Assembly: GCA_036265385.1 (NCBI GenBank)
Contig: DATAPD010000055.1
Coordinates: 220,732 to 284,731, forward strand
Length of the DNA stretch: 64,000 bases
Source: DATAPD01 sp036265385
Lineage (GTDB): Bacteria > Acidobacteriota > Terriglobia > Terriglobales > Acidobacteriaceae
Reading direction: 5' to 3'
The notes beneath the pieces are model-generated. The model was not told where the DNA came from and made no database searches. It saw only the letters and a list, made by a program, of their open reading frames with translations. The first letter of the stretch is position 1. Each line of letters starts with the position of its first letter. A program made the translations under genes and the position numbers. Shown piece by piece: positions 15,848 through 25,444 of the stretch.

Positions 15848-17950
15848 TCACCAGACACGGCATGCATTTTCGCGGGCCATGGGAGCGCCTGCTTTGCATC
15901 CGAAGGCTTGCCGGAACTCGAGCGTGTTTGAAATCGGGTTGTTCACGCGATATCGCGGCAACGAGTGCGGATCGGTGAGCACGACGGTGCGCGTGAGCTC
16001 CGGGCGATAGGTGCCACACCAGGAGTTTGCGAACGACAGGAAGAAGCGCTGGCGGTAAGTCCACCCGTCGTCGCCTTTGTCGTCGAGAGTCTTTCGATTT
16101 CTTTTTAGCTTTTCTTCGAGCGCCATCAGGGCCAGGCGAATGCCTCCGTTGTCGGCGGTGTCCTCGCCGAGCGTGAGTTCGCCATTCTGTTTCACTCCGG
16201 CTTCGGGAACTTCCTGGCTGTACTGGTCGACGATGCACTTACCGCGAGTTTCGTACTGCTTGCCGTCGGCATCCGTCCACCAATCGCGGAGGTTGCCCTT
16301 GTCGTCGAACTTGCGACCCTGGTCGTCGAAGCCGTGGATGATCTCGTGGCCGATCACCATGCCGATCGCTCCGTAATTCACGGCGTCATCCTTCGATAGT
16401 TCGAAGTAAGGCGGCTGGAGAATTCCCGCGGGGAAGTTGATGGTGTTGGTGGGCGGGTCGTTATAAGCATTGATGGTAGGAGGCGTCATCGTCCACTCGC
16501 GGCGATTGGCCCGCTTGCCGATTTTTGCGAGCTGGCGTCGGAATTCGAAATCCGTGGTGGCATGAACGTTTTTAAGATAGCTGTCAGGCGTGATCTTCAC
16601 GGACGAGTAGTCGATCCACTTATCGGGGTAGCCGATTTTCTCGACCATGCCCTGGAGCTTCACCTTGGCTTGCTGGCGAGTGGCGGAACTCATCCAGTCA
16701 AGCGTGTCGATGTCCCGGTCGAGAGCGGTTTCGATGTCATGGACCATCTCGAGCATGCGAGCCTTGCTCTCGGGAGGAAATGCGCGAGCGACGTACGCTT
16801 GCCCAACGGCCTGGCCGAGATCGCGATCTGCCGCAGCAACACAACGACGCCAGCGTGGACGCTGCTGCTTGGCGCCATTCAGAACGCGAGAGAAGAAGTC
16901 CCAGTTCTCATCGACGAAGGCGGTGGGGAGGTGGGGAGCCGAATCGTGAATGGCAAACCAGCGGAGGTAAGTTTTCCAATCGCTTAGTGGGCGCGTCTTA
17001 ATTTCATTCTCCAGCGCAGTGAAGTACTTCGGCGAAGTCACGATGTAGTGCTTGGGAGCCGGAGCGCCGACAATGCGGAGATACTCGTCCCAATTGAATG
17101 AAGGCGTGAGAGCGCGGAGCTGCTGGAGCGACATCTTGTTGTTCTGGCTCTTGGGATCGCGGCGAGTCACGTTGTCGACCTGGGCACGGGCGAGTGCAGT
17201 TTCAAGCGAAAGTACCGTTTTTGCGTCGGCTGCAGCTTTGGGGGGTTCTTCGTCTGCGAGTTCGAACATCTTGGCAATGTGCTTCTCATAGGCGTTGCGG
17301 ATCTCGACTGATTTCGCATCGGTGTTCAAATAGAAATCGCGGCTGGGCATGCCGAGTCCGGCCTGGTCGACAGCAGCGATAACGATGGAAGCGTCGTCGA
17401 AGTCGGGTTGTGAACCAAAACCGAACAGGACTGTATCGGTCTGGTTGTCGTCCTGTTGCCACGCGCCCGGCAGAGTGAGGTGGTGATGCGCGATGAGTTC
17501 TGCGAGCTCGGCTTTGTTCTTCATCGCGCTGATCTGGGTGAGTTCAGGTTGCAGGTCGCGCAGGCCTGCTTTGTTTATGGCATCGGTATTGATGCAGGCT
17601 TGCCAGTAATTCCCTAGTTGCCGCTGTTCTGGAGAGCTTTGAGCGCCAGCAGCCGCGCCTTCCAACGTTTCGCGAAGGATATTTTCGTTCCAGTACTGAA
17701 GGCCGCTCCCCGTACTCCACGCGACCTGGTCTGCGGGGATCGGGTTCGCCGAAATCCATTTGCTGCAAGAGTACTTATAAAAATCAGTGCAGGGGTCGAG
17801 ATTGCGATCGCTGAGCGTGGGATCAAAGTGTTCGAGTTTCGGAGCAGCGGAGTCCGCCGGAGTTGGGGATGAATTGGGATCGGCGGAAAAAGCTGCAATC
17901 GCGAGTATCGGAATCGCGAGGAGGACAACCTTCATGCGAAGACGGATCAT
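15848..17950 (-). CDS. M13 (neprilysin-like) family metallopeptidase
   Basis: The 700-residue exported enzyme is a zinc endopeptidase of family M13. A signal peptide precedes the mature region. An N-terminal CTDFYKYSC motif (near residue 55) is typical of the family. The zinc site is HEIIH at about 536, preceded by GAIGMVIG and followed by GFDDQGR. The third zinc ligand lies in GEDTADNGG near 600. The C-terminal CRVW closes the family's conserved end, where a Cys-Arg-x-Trp motif is usual. M13 enzymes cut oligopeptides in the periplasm or outside the cell. An internal Met five codons on is an alternative start. Confidence 0.93.
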   Translation of the reverse strand: MIRLRMKVVLLAIPILAIAAFSADPNSSPTPADSAAPKLEHFDPTLSDRNLDPCTDFYKYSCSKWISANPIPADQVAWSTGSGLQYWNENILRETLEGAAAGAQSSPEQRQLGNYWQACINTDAINKAGLRDLQPELTQISAMKNKAELAELIAHHHLTLPGAWQQDDNQTDTVLFGFGSQPDFDDASIVIAAVDQAGLGMPSRDFYLNTDAKSVEIRNAYEKHIAKMFELADEEPPKAAADAKTVLSLETALARAQVDNVTRRDPKSQNNKMSLQQLRALTPSFNWDEYLRIVGAPAPKHYIVTSPKYFTALENEIKTRPLSDWKTYLRWFAIHDSAPHLPTAFVDENWDFFSRVLNGAKQQRPRWRRCVAAADRDLGQAVGQAYVARAFPPESKARMLEMVHDIETALDRDIDTLDWMSSATRQQAKVKLQGMVEKIGYPDKWIDYSSVKITPDSYLKNVHATTDFEFRRQLAKIGKRANRREWTMTPPTINAYNDPPTNTINFPAGILQPPYFELSKDDAVNYGAIGMVIGHEIIHGFDDQGRKFDDKGNLRDWWTDADGKQYETRGKCIVDQYSQEVPEAGVKQNGELTLGEDTADNGGIRLALMALEEKLKRNRKTLDDKGDDGWTYRQRFFLSFANSWCGTYRPELTRTVVLTDPHSLPRYRVNNPISNTLEFRQAFGCKAGAPMARENACRVW

Positions 17951-18496
17951 TGGAATAACACCTCGTCAGATTGCGAGTGATGTGTGCCCTTGAACATGGC
18001 AGGTGCGTTTTGTTGCGGTTTGTGGGAAGAATCCGCGGCATTAGACGGAGCAATCTATGCAAGGTCAACTCACGCGTGCCCTGATAAGACAACAGAGTGC
18101 GAGCGGACATCCCGCCATCTGATACTTCCGTAATACTCAGAAGGGCATACAAGCCATCCAGTAGGTGTTTTCCTGTAGCGGCAGTTACGTTTCTGGATGG
18201 TAGAATCCGACCAGGTTATCCGCAAACTTAAGGGCGGCTCGAAGATGTTCAAGGAGCCGTGCAACTTATTCGGCGGGCGCGACTTTCAAAGTCACGCACT
18301 TCGCCCTTCGTGCAAAAACGCCCGACTTCTGGCCTGTCGTCGCTCGTTCTTCGCTTCGTCTGGCGGTTTGTCCGCGTCCTGAAGGAAGACCCTACTCTTC
18401 GGGATAGCCGTTCTTTTTGTGTCTTTGGGTACCTCGCGATTTTGGCCGCATTTCGATGTAACAGGCTTGGGATCACATTCTTCAACGAGGTGGGAC
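17951..18496. other. Intergenic stretch upstream of otsB
   Basis: About 545 bp lie between the divergent M13 peptidase and the trehalose operon. I see no coding sequence. A short inverted repeat, GCGACTTTCAAAGTCACGC (18279-18297 approximately), and an extended TTCTTTTTGTGTCTTTGGG stretch are present; these may be parts of a dispersed repeat. The promoter of otsBA presumably lies here. Confidence 0.5.
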
Positions 18497-19354
18497 TTGC
18501 AGGTGTTTCGCGATAAAGCTGGCGAGGGCGCAAAGGTGCGGGCTAAGGGAGCTGAGAGTTCGGAAGAACTTGCCTGTTACCGAAACTTCTTCGATCGGCT
18601 GAAAACCGCAAACAAGCGCGTGCTGCTGCTCGACTACGACGGCACCTTGGCCCCATTCCGAGTTGATCGAGATCACGCGTTCCCATATCCGGGTGTGCCT
18701 TACCTGGTGAGCAGGATTGCGAATTCCGGAACCAGAGTTGTGTTGATCAGCGGAAGACGCGCAGAGGAAGTAGCAACTCTGAGCGGTATTCGTCCTCGTC
18801 CGGAGATTTGGGGTTGTCACGGCATGGAACGAATTACCGAGGATGGGAGCCACACAACATTTCCGTTAGAGGAGCGCCAGCTGGCGGGTCTGTATCGAGC
18901 CGGATTGTGGCTAGGTCAACAGCAGGGACTCTCGCATGCAGCTGAGTTCAAGCCAGGTTCCGTTGCAGCGCATTGGAGAGGCGCCCCGGCGACAGAAGTG
19001 ATCGAGATTCGGAGAAAAATTCTGGCTGGTTGGCAGGACCTCGCAGACGAGTACAAGTTAGAACTCCTCGATTTCGATGGTGGTGTTGAGATCCGTGTTC
19101 CGGGTCATGACAAAGGACAGGCTGTTTCCACCATCTTGCAAGAAACAGGAGATGCCGTGGTCGCATACCTCGGCGACGATCAAACTGATGAAGATGCATT
19201 CCGAGCGTTGGAAAAACTCGGAGAACACGGGTTGAGCGTGCTGGTGCGAACCCACGTCAGGGAAACAGCCGCTGACATTTGGATCAAACCGCCTGAACAG
19301 TTGATCGAGTTCCTGGAAAATTGGCTGTTGGCTAGTGGAGGTAACGAGCGATGA
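18497..19354 (+). CDS. otsB: Trehalose-6-phosphate phosphatase
   Basis: OtsB dephosphorylates trehalose-6-phosphate, the final step of the OtsAB pathway. The 285-residue HAD-family enzyme shows motif I DYDGTLAP (about residue 45), ISGR (near 85), GCHGMER (near 105), and the C-terminal YLGDDQTDEDAF that carries the motif IV aspartates. The start is uncertain: a TTG at 18497 follows GAGGTGG, while a GTG two codons later is also possible and no ATG fits. Its stop overlaps the otsA start (ATGA), so the two are translationally coupled, with the phosphatase gene first. Confidence 0.9.
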   Translation: MQVFRDKAGEGAKVRAKGAESSEELACYRNFFDRLKTANKRVLLLDYDGTLAPFRVDRDHAFPYPGVPYLVSRIANSGTRVVLISGRRAEEVATLSGIRPRPEIWGCHGMERITEDGSHTTFPLEERQLAGLYRAGLWLGQQQGLSHAAEFKPGSVAAHWRGAPATEVIEIRRKILAGWQDLADEYKLELLDFDGGVEIRVPGHDKGQAVSTILQETGDAVVAYLGDDQTDEDAFRALEKLGEHGLSVLVRTHVRETAADIWIKPPEQLIEFLENWLLASGGNER

Positions 19355-20919
19355 CAAAGCTGATCAACGTATCGAACCGACTTCCAATATCGATTGAAAA
19401 GGACGGAGATGCGCTAAAAGTTTTGCGCGCCTCCGGCGGGTTAGCCACGGCTGTCGAGGCCATGTGGCGCGGACGCGCTGGTACGTGGATTGGTTGGGCC
19501 GGCGTCGAGGACGACGGCCGCATGACAGAAGTGTTGGACAAGATGTCGCAAGACCGCCATTACCACATGCGGAGTGTTCTGTTGTCCGCAGAAGAAGTTG
19601 CCAAGTTTTACTGTGGGTTCGCCAACGAGATTATCTGGCCGCTGTTCCACGATCTGCCCGCACCGTGCAATTTCGATCCCGCGTATTGGGAAGCTTACCA
19701 GGGGGTCAATGCGAAGTTTGCGCAATCCGTCATCGATGAAGCACATGCTGGTGATGTGATTTGGGTGCATGACTACCACCTCATGCTCGTAGCACAGAGC
19801 GCGCGGCAGAAGGGGATGCACAACCGAATGGGATTCTTTCTACACATTCCATTTCCTGCCCCAGATGTTTTCGAAAAATTGCCATGGCGTGAAGCCGTAC
19901 TGCGTGGATTGCTCGAATATGACGTCATCGGTTTCCAAACCGATCGCGACCGCAATAACTTCTCGCGTTGCCTGGAGAAGCTGTTGCCCGAAGTACGAGT
20001 GGAGGGGCGAGCCTGGCAACAGGTGATCTGGAACCACGGACGGCCCGTCCTCGCAGGAACTTTTCCGATCAGCATCGATTTCAACGAATTTGCCGGACCG
20101 GCGGAGCGGCCGGAAGTCGCTGCCAGAGCGGCGAATATCCGAAACAGCGTGCCGGGCAAGTGGTTGGTCCTCGGCGTCGACCGACTGGATTACACGAAAG
20201 GTATTCCGGAGAGACTTCGCGCTTTCCGGTTGCTGCTCGAGAAAAACCGAGATCTGCGTCACCAAATCACGCTCGTGCAGGTGGTAGTGCCGAGCCGATC
20301 GGACATTCCCAAGTACAAAGATCTGAAACAGGAAATTGAACGGCTGGTCAGCGATATCAATGGAGCATTCACGGAGCCTGGTTGGGTGCCGATCCATTAC
20401 ATCCATCGCGGATTGGACCGGGAAGAATTGATCGCGTTCTACCGGGCCGCGGATATCGCTCTGATTACCTCTTTAAAGGACGGCATGAATCTTGTTGCCA
20501 AGGAGTACTGCGCATCGCACGTGGATGAGCGAGGCGTGCTGGTGTTGAGCGAATTCGCCGGTGCAGGCCCCGAGTTGCGGGAAGGCGCGTTGTTAGTCAA
20601 CCCGAACGACTTCAACCAGGTGGCGAACGCCTTGGTGCAAGCTTGCGCGATGAGTACAGGAGAAAAGCAACGGCGCATGAAGGCGATGCGGGCCGTGGTG
20701 CGTTACCACAACGTGGAGCGGTGGGCTGCGTCGTTTCTTGACACATTGAAACCGCATAGCGAACTGCTCGCGGCAGTGGTTTCGACGGCGAAAGCCGTCG
20801 CGGAGCCGAAAAATCCATTCCGGTTGCTATGGGACACCGGGCGCTTCCTGCTGGGCCGCAAAAATGCCGGGCTGCGGGAGTCTAATCCAAGTGCGTTGCG
20901 TGGCCGGACGGTGCGATAA
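19351..20919 (+). CDS. otsA: Trehalose-6-phosphate synthase
   Basis: This GT20 glycosyltransferase joins UDP-glucose and glucose-6-phosphate. The 522-residue product has N-terminal SNRLP, GGLATAVEAM, the donor-site VHDYHLM near 145, the GVDRLDYTKG motif near 278 and the DGMNLVAKEY motif near 380, all diagnostic of the family. The length is about 50 residues more than E. coli OtsA because of a C-terminal basic tail (LLWDTGRFLLGRK). The ATG overlaps the otsB stop by 4 nt. Trehalose is a compatible solute, so the operon probably serves osmotic or desiccation tolerance. Confidence 0.95.
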   Translation: MTKLINVSNRLPISIEKDGDALKVLRASGGLATAVEAMWRGRAGTWIGWAGVEDDGRMTEVLDKMSQDRHYHMRSVLLSAEEVAKFYCGFANEIIWPLFHDLPAPCNFDPAYWEAYQGVNAKFAQSVIDEAHAGDVIWVHDYHLMLVAQSARQKGMHNRMGFFLHIPFPAPDVFEKLPWREAVLRGLLEYDVIGFQTDRDRNNFSRCLEKLLPEVRVEGRAWQQVIWNHGRPVLAGTFPISIDFNEFAGPAERPEVAARAANIRNSVPGKWLVLGVDRLDYTKGIPERLRAFRLLLEKNRDLRHQITLVQVVVPSRSDIPKYKDLKQEIERLVSDINGAFTEPGWVPIHYIHRGLDREELIAFYRAADIALITSLKDGMNLVAKEYCASHVDERGVLVLSEFAGAGPELREGALLVNPNDFNQVANALVQACAMSTGEKQRRMKAMRAVVRYHNVERWAASFLDTLKPHSELLAAVVSTAKAVAEPKNPFRLLWDTGRFLLGRKNAGLRESNPSALRGRTVR

Positions 20920-21217
20920 GAACGGTGCCAGAGCCGTGCTGATCCATAGTTGCGGTAACGCTCCTAGGTAAGAATCGGACGGGGCCCCACCAAGCCTAGA
21001 TCCCTCGCAAATCATTCATAGGTTTACAAATCTATTGGTGCATCCCCTCGCAGGGTATGCCTTCGCGCGCGCTCGTTTTGGATCACAGGCTTGGCCGCTT
21101 GGGGAAACCGGCACACCTCTGAATGCCTCCCTACACTTTCATATCGCGATAGGACGCCGATAGAGTTATCTTATGGGGCTGTCCTATTCGTCCCAGTTCA
21201 TAGTAGGGAGTTCGATC

Positions 21218-21721
21218 ATGCGTCCATTCTTCGTCTTACTTCTGTTGTCGTGGTACGCGGCAATACCTGTCGCGATGTTTGCGCAAGATGGTGATTCACA
21301 AGAGTCGGCACAGTGCACGTTCGATGATGGCAAGCAGATGATCGTGCGCTACAACAGTTTAAAGATTGGAAAGAACGATAACCCGCCGTATGGAAAAACG
21401 TGGTCACCGGGCGGAGCTGCGATGACTTTGTTCACGGAGGCTGAAGTCACGCTAGGCGGCAAGACTGTGCCCACCGGTGGATACACCATGTACCTGGTGC
21501 CAGGAAAAAAAGACTGGGCCTTGATCGTGAGCAAGAACACGTCTGCGAGCGCGGCATACAGCGAGTCGCAAGACCTGGCACGAGGCACGATGGAAAGCGG
21601 GATGATGCCGGAAGCCGAAAAGGAATTCAAAGCGTTCTTCGGACACCTGGGACCGAAGACTTGCGAGTTCAATGTTTCGTTCGGGAAAGTGCGTGCCTGG
21701 ACAGAGTTCAAGGAGAAATGA
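21218..21721 (+). CDS. Exported DUF2911-family protein
   Basis: The product has a signal peptide (MRPFFVLLLLSW... to FAQ) and about 140 mature residues. The conserved DUF2911 features GKTWSPGGAAMTLFTEAEVTLGG are visible in sections: PYGKTWSPG, TLFTEAEV, VPTGGYTMYLVPG. The family is small, exported and common in Bacteroidetes and Acidobacteria; no activity is known to me. The start at 21218 is preferred over an upstream in-frame ATG because TAGGGAG lies 8 nt before it and it opens the signal peptide. A terminator follows 37 bp after the stop. Confidence 0.85.
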   Translation: MRPFFVLLLLSWYAAIPVAMFAQDGDSQESAQCTFDDGKQMIVRYNSLKIGKNDNPPYGKTWSPGGAAMTLFTEAEVTLGGKTVPTGGYTMYLVPGKKDWALIVSKNTSASAAYSESQDLARGTMESGMMPEAEKEFKAFFGHLGPKTCEFNVSFGKVRAWTEFKEK

Positions 21722-21757
21722 TCGTTCGAGTTTGAAGAAACCAAATGCGAGGTAGGA

Positions 21758-21787
21758 AGAGGCCGGGTCAACCGGCCTCTCTTATTT
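21758..21787 (+). terminator. Intrinsic terminator after the DUF2911 gene
   Basis: AGAGGCCGG and CCGGCCTCT form a perfect 9-bp stem around GTCAA, followed by CTTATTT. Confidence 0.8.
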
Positions 21788-21834
21788 GGAGGCAATGGAG
21801 AGGAAGTAGCGGCAGAGATAGCTAAGGAGAAATC

Positions 21835-21945
21835 CTAATGGAATATCAGCAGCGCAATGAGTGCACCGACGCAGACTCCGAGCACCAAAACCGAGAGCCG
21901 GTCACTCGACTGGAGTGCTTTCCAGGACTCTTGCGGGCTGACCAT
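21835..21945 (-). CDS. Possible 36-residue single-span membrane microprotein
   Basis: A minus-strand ATG opens a 36-codon frame. The encoded peptide starts MVSPQESWKALQ and ends in one strongly hydrophobic stretch (about residues 17-36, LSVLVLGVCVGALIALLIFH). This N-in, single-helix design is typical of small membrane proteins. No clear Shine-Dalgarno sequence precedes it, and the opposite strand also has an open frame, so it is listed with low confidence. Confidence 0.35.
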   Translation of the reverse strand: MVSPQESWKALQSSDRLSVLVLGVCVGALIALLIFH

Positions 21946-22175
21946 GGAAGCAGTGTGACGGATCGAGGTCTCTGCTGGAATAGCCCGGCGGAGCCAGCGA
22001 GTGGCTCCAGAGTTGAATTACGAACGAGTTACTCCAGTAACCTTGCTGGAAGGCTGTGTGCTGGTCTGTTGAAAACACTAGGGTGACGGAATTCCCGAGT
22101 CGGCGATGTGGGGATGGACGCGGACTTTGGTAATCTCCGCGCGGCTGTGAGGGGCGTGCGATAGTGTGGGGACGC

Positions 22176-22514
22176 ATGTCAGATTCGGCCGCAGTTCGTG
22201 CAGACCAAAGATCCTCCCGCGTGAAATTGGGAGGAGCGATTCTCGCTGTCGTGGTGCTGGAAAATGGGCGGCAGTTGCGCGCCAAAATGCACCAACTCTC
22301 CGGCAATGGCGGCGTCGTGCACCTGGATACTCCAATCGACGAAGGAATCAAGGTCGAACTGGTATTTCATGTGGGCGATACTAGCTTCCGCACTCCCGCG
22401 GAAATGCTGTTTCCGATGTGGGCCACGCAGGGCTGCCTGCAGCCGTTCCGATTTGTCGAGTTGTCCGAGCTGGAACGCGGACAGCTGACGCAGGAACTGG
22501 ACACGATGCTGTAG
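22176..22514 (+). CDS. PilZ-like domain protein
   Basis: The 112-residue product begins with a variable polar segment with Arg residues (RADQRSSRVK near residue 10), then a beta-rich core containing HQLSGNGGVVHLD and IKVELVFHVGD. PilZ domains have an N-terminal RxxxR and a [D/N]xSxxG strand that bind cyclic di-GMP. Here the arginine pair and an LSGNGG turn are similar but not exact, so c-di-GMP binding is an inference. The closing WATQGCLQPFRFVEL is a C-terminal strand and helix. An alternative GTG start lies 12 bp upstream. Confidence 0.55.
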   Translation: MSDSAAVRADQRSSRVKLGGAILAVVVLENGRQLRAKMHQLSGNGGVVHLDTPIDEGIKVELVFHVGDTSFRTPAEMLFPMWATQGCLQPFRFVELSELERGQLTQELDTML

Positions 22515-22581
22515 GAGCAGGTCTCGGTTCTGAAAAAAATTATATTGATTACAACGAGGAGTTACCGCTGCGTTTGTTCAA

Positions 22582-22941
22582 TCAGAGGCATGTCCCACTC
22601 CTCCGGATATGGATTTCACGCAGCTTGTCGACTGAGGTGAACTCGAAAGCTACATACACGTCCCACGGCTCGCAAAAAATTCCGCCAGGCTCTTCCGCTA
22701 TCTTGATCTCGCATGAGTCTCCTTCCCTGCCACCGTGCCGAACTGTCAGGCACATGGCATCGTGAGATCTAAGGTAGGTTATGACTTGCTCTCGATCTAT
22801 CCCAACGGCCAAATCTCGCTGATATGGAACCAGTGCCGCGCGGTAGGACGATTCCCTCCGTGCCAGAGCGTGCTTGGAATAGCCGAACCAACTAATTACC
22901 AGCACAAACGCAATAACAGCAAACGCAATGCCTTTTCGCAT
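22582..22941 (-). CDS. Small anchored protein of unknown function
   Basis: The 119-residue product has an N-terminal hydrophobic segment (residues 4-20) that could be a membrane anchor or uncleaved signal, followed by a soluble alpha/beta domain with three cysteines in the second half. The fold is not recognised. TAGATT lies 5 nt before the ATG with no ribosome binding site, as for other leaderless-type starts in the window. It is divergent from the DUF4230 gene. Confidence 0.55.
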   Translation of the reverse strand: MRKGIAFAVIAFVLVISWFGYSKHALARRESSYRAALVPYQRDLAVGIDREQVITYLRSHDAMCLTVRHGGREGDSCEIKIAEEPGGIFCEPWDVYVAFEFTSVDKLREIHIRRSGTCL

Positions 22942-23131
22942 AAGCGAATCTAGAATCTAGAGTAGCCGGCGAAACATCGTCAATCATGCGGTTTTGTAAC
23001 CAACTTGGAATTCCTGCGGATATCGTCCCCGCGCGCCGCATTTCCTTCAAAGCGTGAACCGAGGGTGAGTCCCGAAACGCGGTGCCTTCGAATGATAGCC
23101 TTGAAAGATTTACTCCGAAAGGCAATCTCCA

Positions 23132-23791
23132 ATGACGTTCGAGCTTGAGGGATCCAAGCGAGCACCGGCTCGGTACTCGGTATGGTTGGGCTGCGCGATC
23201 TTCCTGGCGGGTATGGTTGTGGCGGCGGTGGCATTGTTTGCGGTGCTCAAGGGCGCCCAGCACTGGTCCGATGGTGTTCTTTCCACCTGGCTACGGCGTG
23301 CGACGAGTATCGATATGAGCCAGCCCACGGTGGTCGATCGCATCCAGAAAATGCAGCGGCTCGAAACTGTGGTCTACACCATGGACAAGATTGTGACCGG
23401 CAGCAGGCAAAGCGAAATCTTTCCCGATTTTCTTGCCGGCGACCGGCTATTGATGTTGGTGCATGGCGAAGTAATTGGCGGAATTGATTTCAGCTTGCTG
23501 AGGGGTGGTGACGTCCGGGTAGAAAATCGACGGGTGCAAATACATTTACCGAAGGCGGAAGTGCTGGTGACAAGGCTCGACAGTAGCAAGACTCGCGTGT
23601 ATTCGCGGCAAACGGGGTGGTTGGTGCCAACGGATCCCAATCTTGAAACGCAGGTGCGTCAGCAAGCGGAAAACGAGTTGCGACAGGCTGCTCTGGCCGA
23701 CGGGATATTGCAGAAAGCGCAGGATAACGCTCGCTCCACGATCACGAGCATGATGGCGAGCATGGGGTTCGAACAGGTGGAGTTCGAGTGA
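23132..23791 (+). CDS. DUF4230 membrane-anchored protein
   Basis: The 219-residue product has one transmembrane helix (residues 18-42) and a periplasmic domain beginning around 65 with VVDRIQKMQRLETVVYTMDKIV, the characteristic DUF4230 opening. The domain continues as alternating strands (LLMLVHGEVIGGIDFSLL) and a C-terminal helix rich in Gln/Arg. Function is unknown; the family is widespread in Firmicutes and Acidobacteria as anchored proteins. AAAGG upstream supports the start. Confidence 0.8.
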   Translation: MTFELEGSKRAPARYSVWLGCAIFLAGMVVAAVALFAVLKGAQHWSDGVLSTWLRRATSIDMSQPTVVDRIQKMQRLETVVYTMDKIVTGSRQSEIFPDFLAGDRLLMLVHGEVIGGIDFSLLRGGDVRVENRRVQIHLPKAEVLVTRLDSSKTRVYSRQTGWLVPTDPNLETQVRQQAENELRQAALADGILQKAQDNARSTITSMMASMGFEQVEFE

Positions 23792-23852
23792 TAAAGCTCT
23801 CGACGCTCAGAATTAATCTTCAGGGATCTTATCTAGTTTTCACCGTAACGCG

Positions 23853-24206
23853 TCAGCGGCGGAGCGCCAATGCAGTGGGATGTGTTGGTTCGTAAATCCC
23901 GACTTTTCCTCCGCCGGGAAGGGCAAAGCTGGCAAGTTTGCCCCAACGCTGTTCGGTCACCTCGGAGACCTGAACATTCTTAGATGAAAGCTCCTTCAAA
24001 GTTGCCGCGATGTCATCGCACATAAAGTAGATTGCCTGTTGGTCATTGCTCTCCGATTCATGAAACGCCGCCTCACAGGGCGGCATCGCGAAAATCAACC
24101 AGCCATGACCGGCATCGACACAAGGGAGTTGAAGCACGTCGCGGAAAAAGGCCCGGTCTGCTTCGGCGTCTTTCGTATAGACAACTACATGAGCCCCGTT
24201 TATCAC
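23853..24206 (-). CDS. Glyoxalase/VOC-family protein
   Basis: The 117-residue product is a single vicinal-oxygen-chelate module with the beta-alpha-beta-beta-beta pattern: INGAHVVVYTKDAEADRAFFRDVLQLP at the start, HGWLIFAMPPCEAAFHES in the middle, and YFMCDDIAATLKEL then FALPGGGKVGIYEP. The last GGGKVGIYEP is typical of VOC metal-ligand strands. A GTG start at 24206 is chosen because GGGGAG lies upstream and the protein then begins at the first beta strand; a longer frame extends 47 codons further but has no reason to be coding. Substrate unknown. Confidence 0.8.
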   Translation of the reverse strand: MINGAHVVVYTKDAEADRAFFRDVLQLPCVDAGHGWLIFAMPPCEAAFHESESNDQQAIYFMCDDIAATLKELSSKNVQVSEVTEQRWGKLASFALPGGGKVGIYEPTHPTALALRR

Positions 24207-24297
24207 GGTTATATCTCCCCTTTTGAGTAGTAATTCAGCCCCAGGGTGGTCACTGAGATAAATCTTCCAAACATACCTTGCTGCACTGCTTATTGGT

Positions 24298-24987
24298 TCA
24301 CGACGCTGCCGCCCGCATTTCCTCGAAAGAATAATCAAGCAACTCACCGATGCGTTCGATGGTGATGTCCGGGCGCGGATACTTAGCGACTTCGACCGCG
24401 TTGAGCGCGTAGTGTCCCTGGCGCGGGAAAACGGTGGTCACGCGAGGTCCCCAGAATTTTTTGACGGCCGATAGAAGGCGAACCTTGTCATCGATCATGA
24501 CGAAATGTTTGGCGTTAAAGCGCGCTTCCACGTCGTCGAGCTCGTGTTCTTTATGGACATAGATGAGGACGTTTGAACCGAAGACATCGCCGAGGCCCGA
24601 GCGGTCGACCTTGCGCGGCTGGAACACGACATCGCCATCACTGACGATAACGATCGGGCCCCACTGCTTGACGTGCTCGACGGCATCGAGCGAGTTGGGA
24701 TAAAGCCGGTTCGCGAACGGGTAGTTGATCATGAAGTGCGAGACTTCCAGCAGACGGGGATCGCGAGGATGTTCGACTCGATAGCGCTGGAGAGCTCCGA
24801 GATAGTCGGCATAGCCCAGTTCGGTTCGAAGCTGCTCGAAGATGCCCCAGTAGCGCTTTTGCTGGTCGAATCCGACGTGAACTTCGAGATGGTGGCGTAG
24901 GTCGTCGGTCACATGGTCGTTGTCGAGCAGCGTGTTATCGATGTCGAACAGGAAGGCTACTGGATAGGTCGGGCTATCCTTGCGCAT
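24298..24987 (-). CDS. HAD-family hydrolase
   Basis: The 229-residue protein has HAD motif I FDIDNTLLDND near residue 15, motif II VSDGD near 115, a motif III Lys in PRKVDRSGL, and motif IV FVMIDDK near 165. A helical cap lies between motif I and II. This is a typical cytoplasmic phosphatase architecture, but substrate cannot be read from sequence. GGAGG lies a few bases before the ATG. It is followed about 90 bp downstream by the VOC protein in the same orientation. Confidence 0.85.
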   Translation of the reverse strand: MRKDSPTYPVAFLFDIDNTLLDNDHVTDDLRHHLEVHVGFDQQKRYWGIFEQLRTELGYADYLGALQRYRVEHPRDPRLLEVSHFMINYPFANRLYPNSLDAVEHVKQWGPIVIVSDGDVVFQPRKVDRSGLGDVFGSNVLIYVHKEHELDDVEARFNAKHFVMIDDKVRLLSAVKKFWGPRVTTVFPRQGHYALNAVEVAKYPRPDITIERIGELLDYSFEEMRAAAS

Positions 24988-25210
24988 TCGATCCTCCGGG
25001 CGAGACGAGAGAAATGCATTCTTTCATAAAGCGTGGGCGAGGATAGAAGAGAGCAGCGGCCTGTGGAAATCCATGTGGAAAAAGTGGACAAAGATGGAAT
25101 CGGAGGAACTACTGTGGCCTTTTGCAGCAGTTGGCCGCGTGGTAAGGTGTCCGCGATCAAAACAACCCTGCCGCGGCGATCTCAGTTCGCCCCAAGAAAG
25201 AGACTGAACG

Positions 25211-25444
25211 ATGGAGCATATCGATCCAGCGAAAGCCAAGGTGTTAGACCAGATTCGCGCCGGTAAGCCGTGCTCGTTTTGTCAGGAAAAAGATCCGAAA
25301 TTCGCGCAACGCCCGGCGCTAGATCAGTTGGTCGCCGGAGCTCAGCACTGCGCCCATGCCCACGTGACCGAGGATGGCTATATCCGACACCGGATCGTCG
25401 AGCTTGGCGAACTTAAGGTGCGGTTCCAGGTTGCCGCGGCCTGA
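25211..25444 (+). CDS. Small CxxC protein (77 aa)
   Basis: The product is short and cytoplasmic with a CSFC pair near residue 21, two further histidines near 47-50 (CAHAH), and a final strand VRFQVAAA. It could bind a metal at the CxxC and CAHAH cluster. I do not recognise the family. A GAGACTGA sequence upstream is a weak ribosome binding site. A short perfect 7-bp hairpin (CCTGAGG/CCTCAGG) overlaps its stop codon. Confidence 0.5.
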   Translation: MEHIDPAKAKVLDQIRAGKPCSFCQEKDPKFAQRPALDQLVAGAQHCAHAHVTEDGYIRHRIVELGELKVRFQVAAA

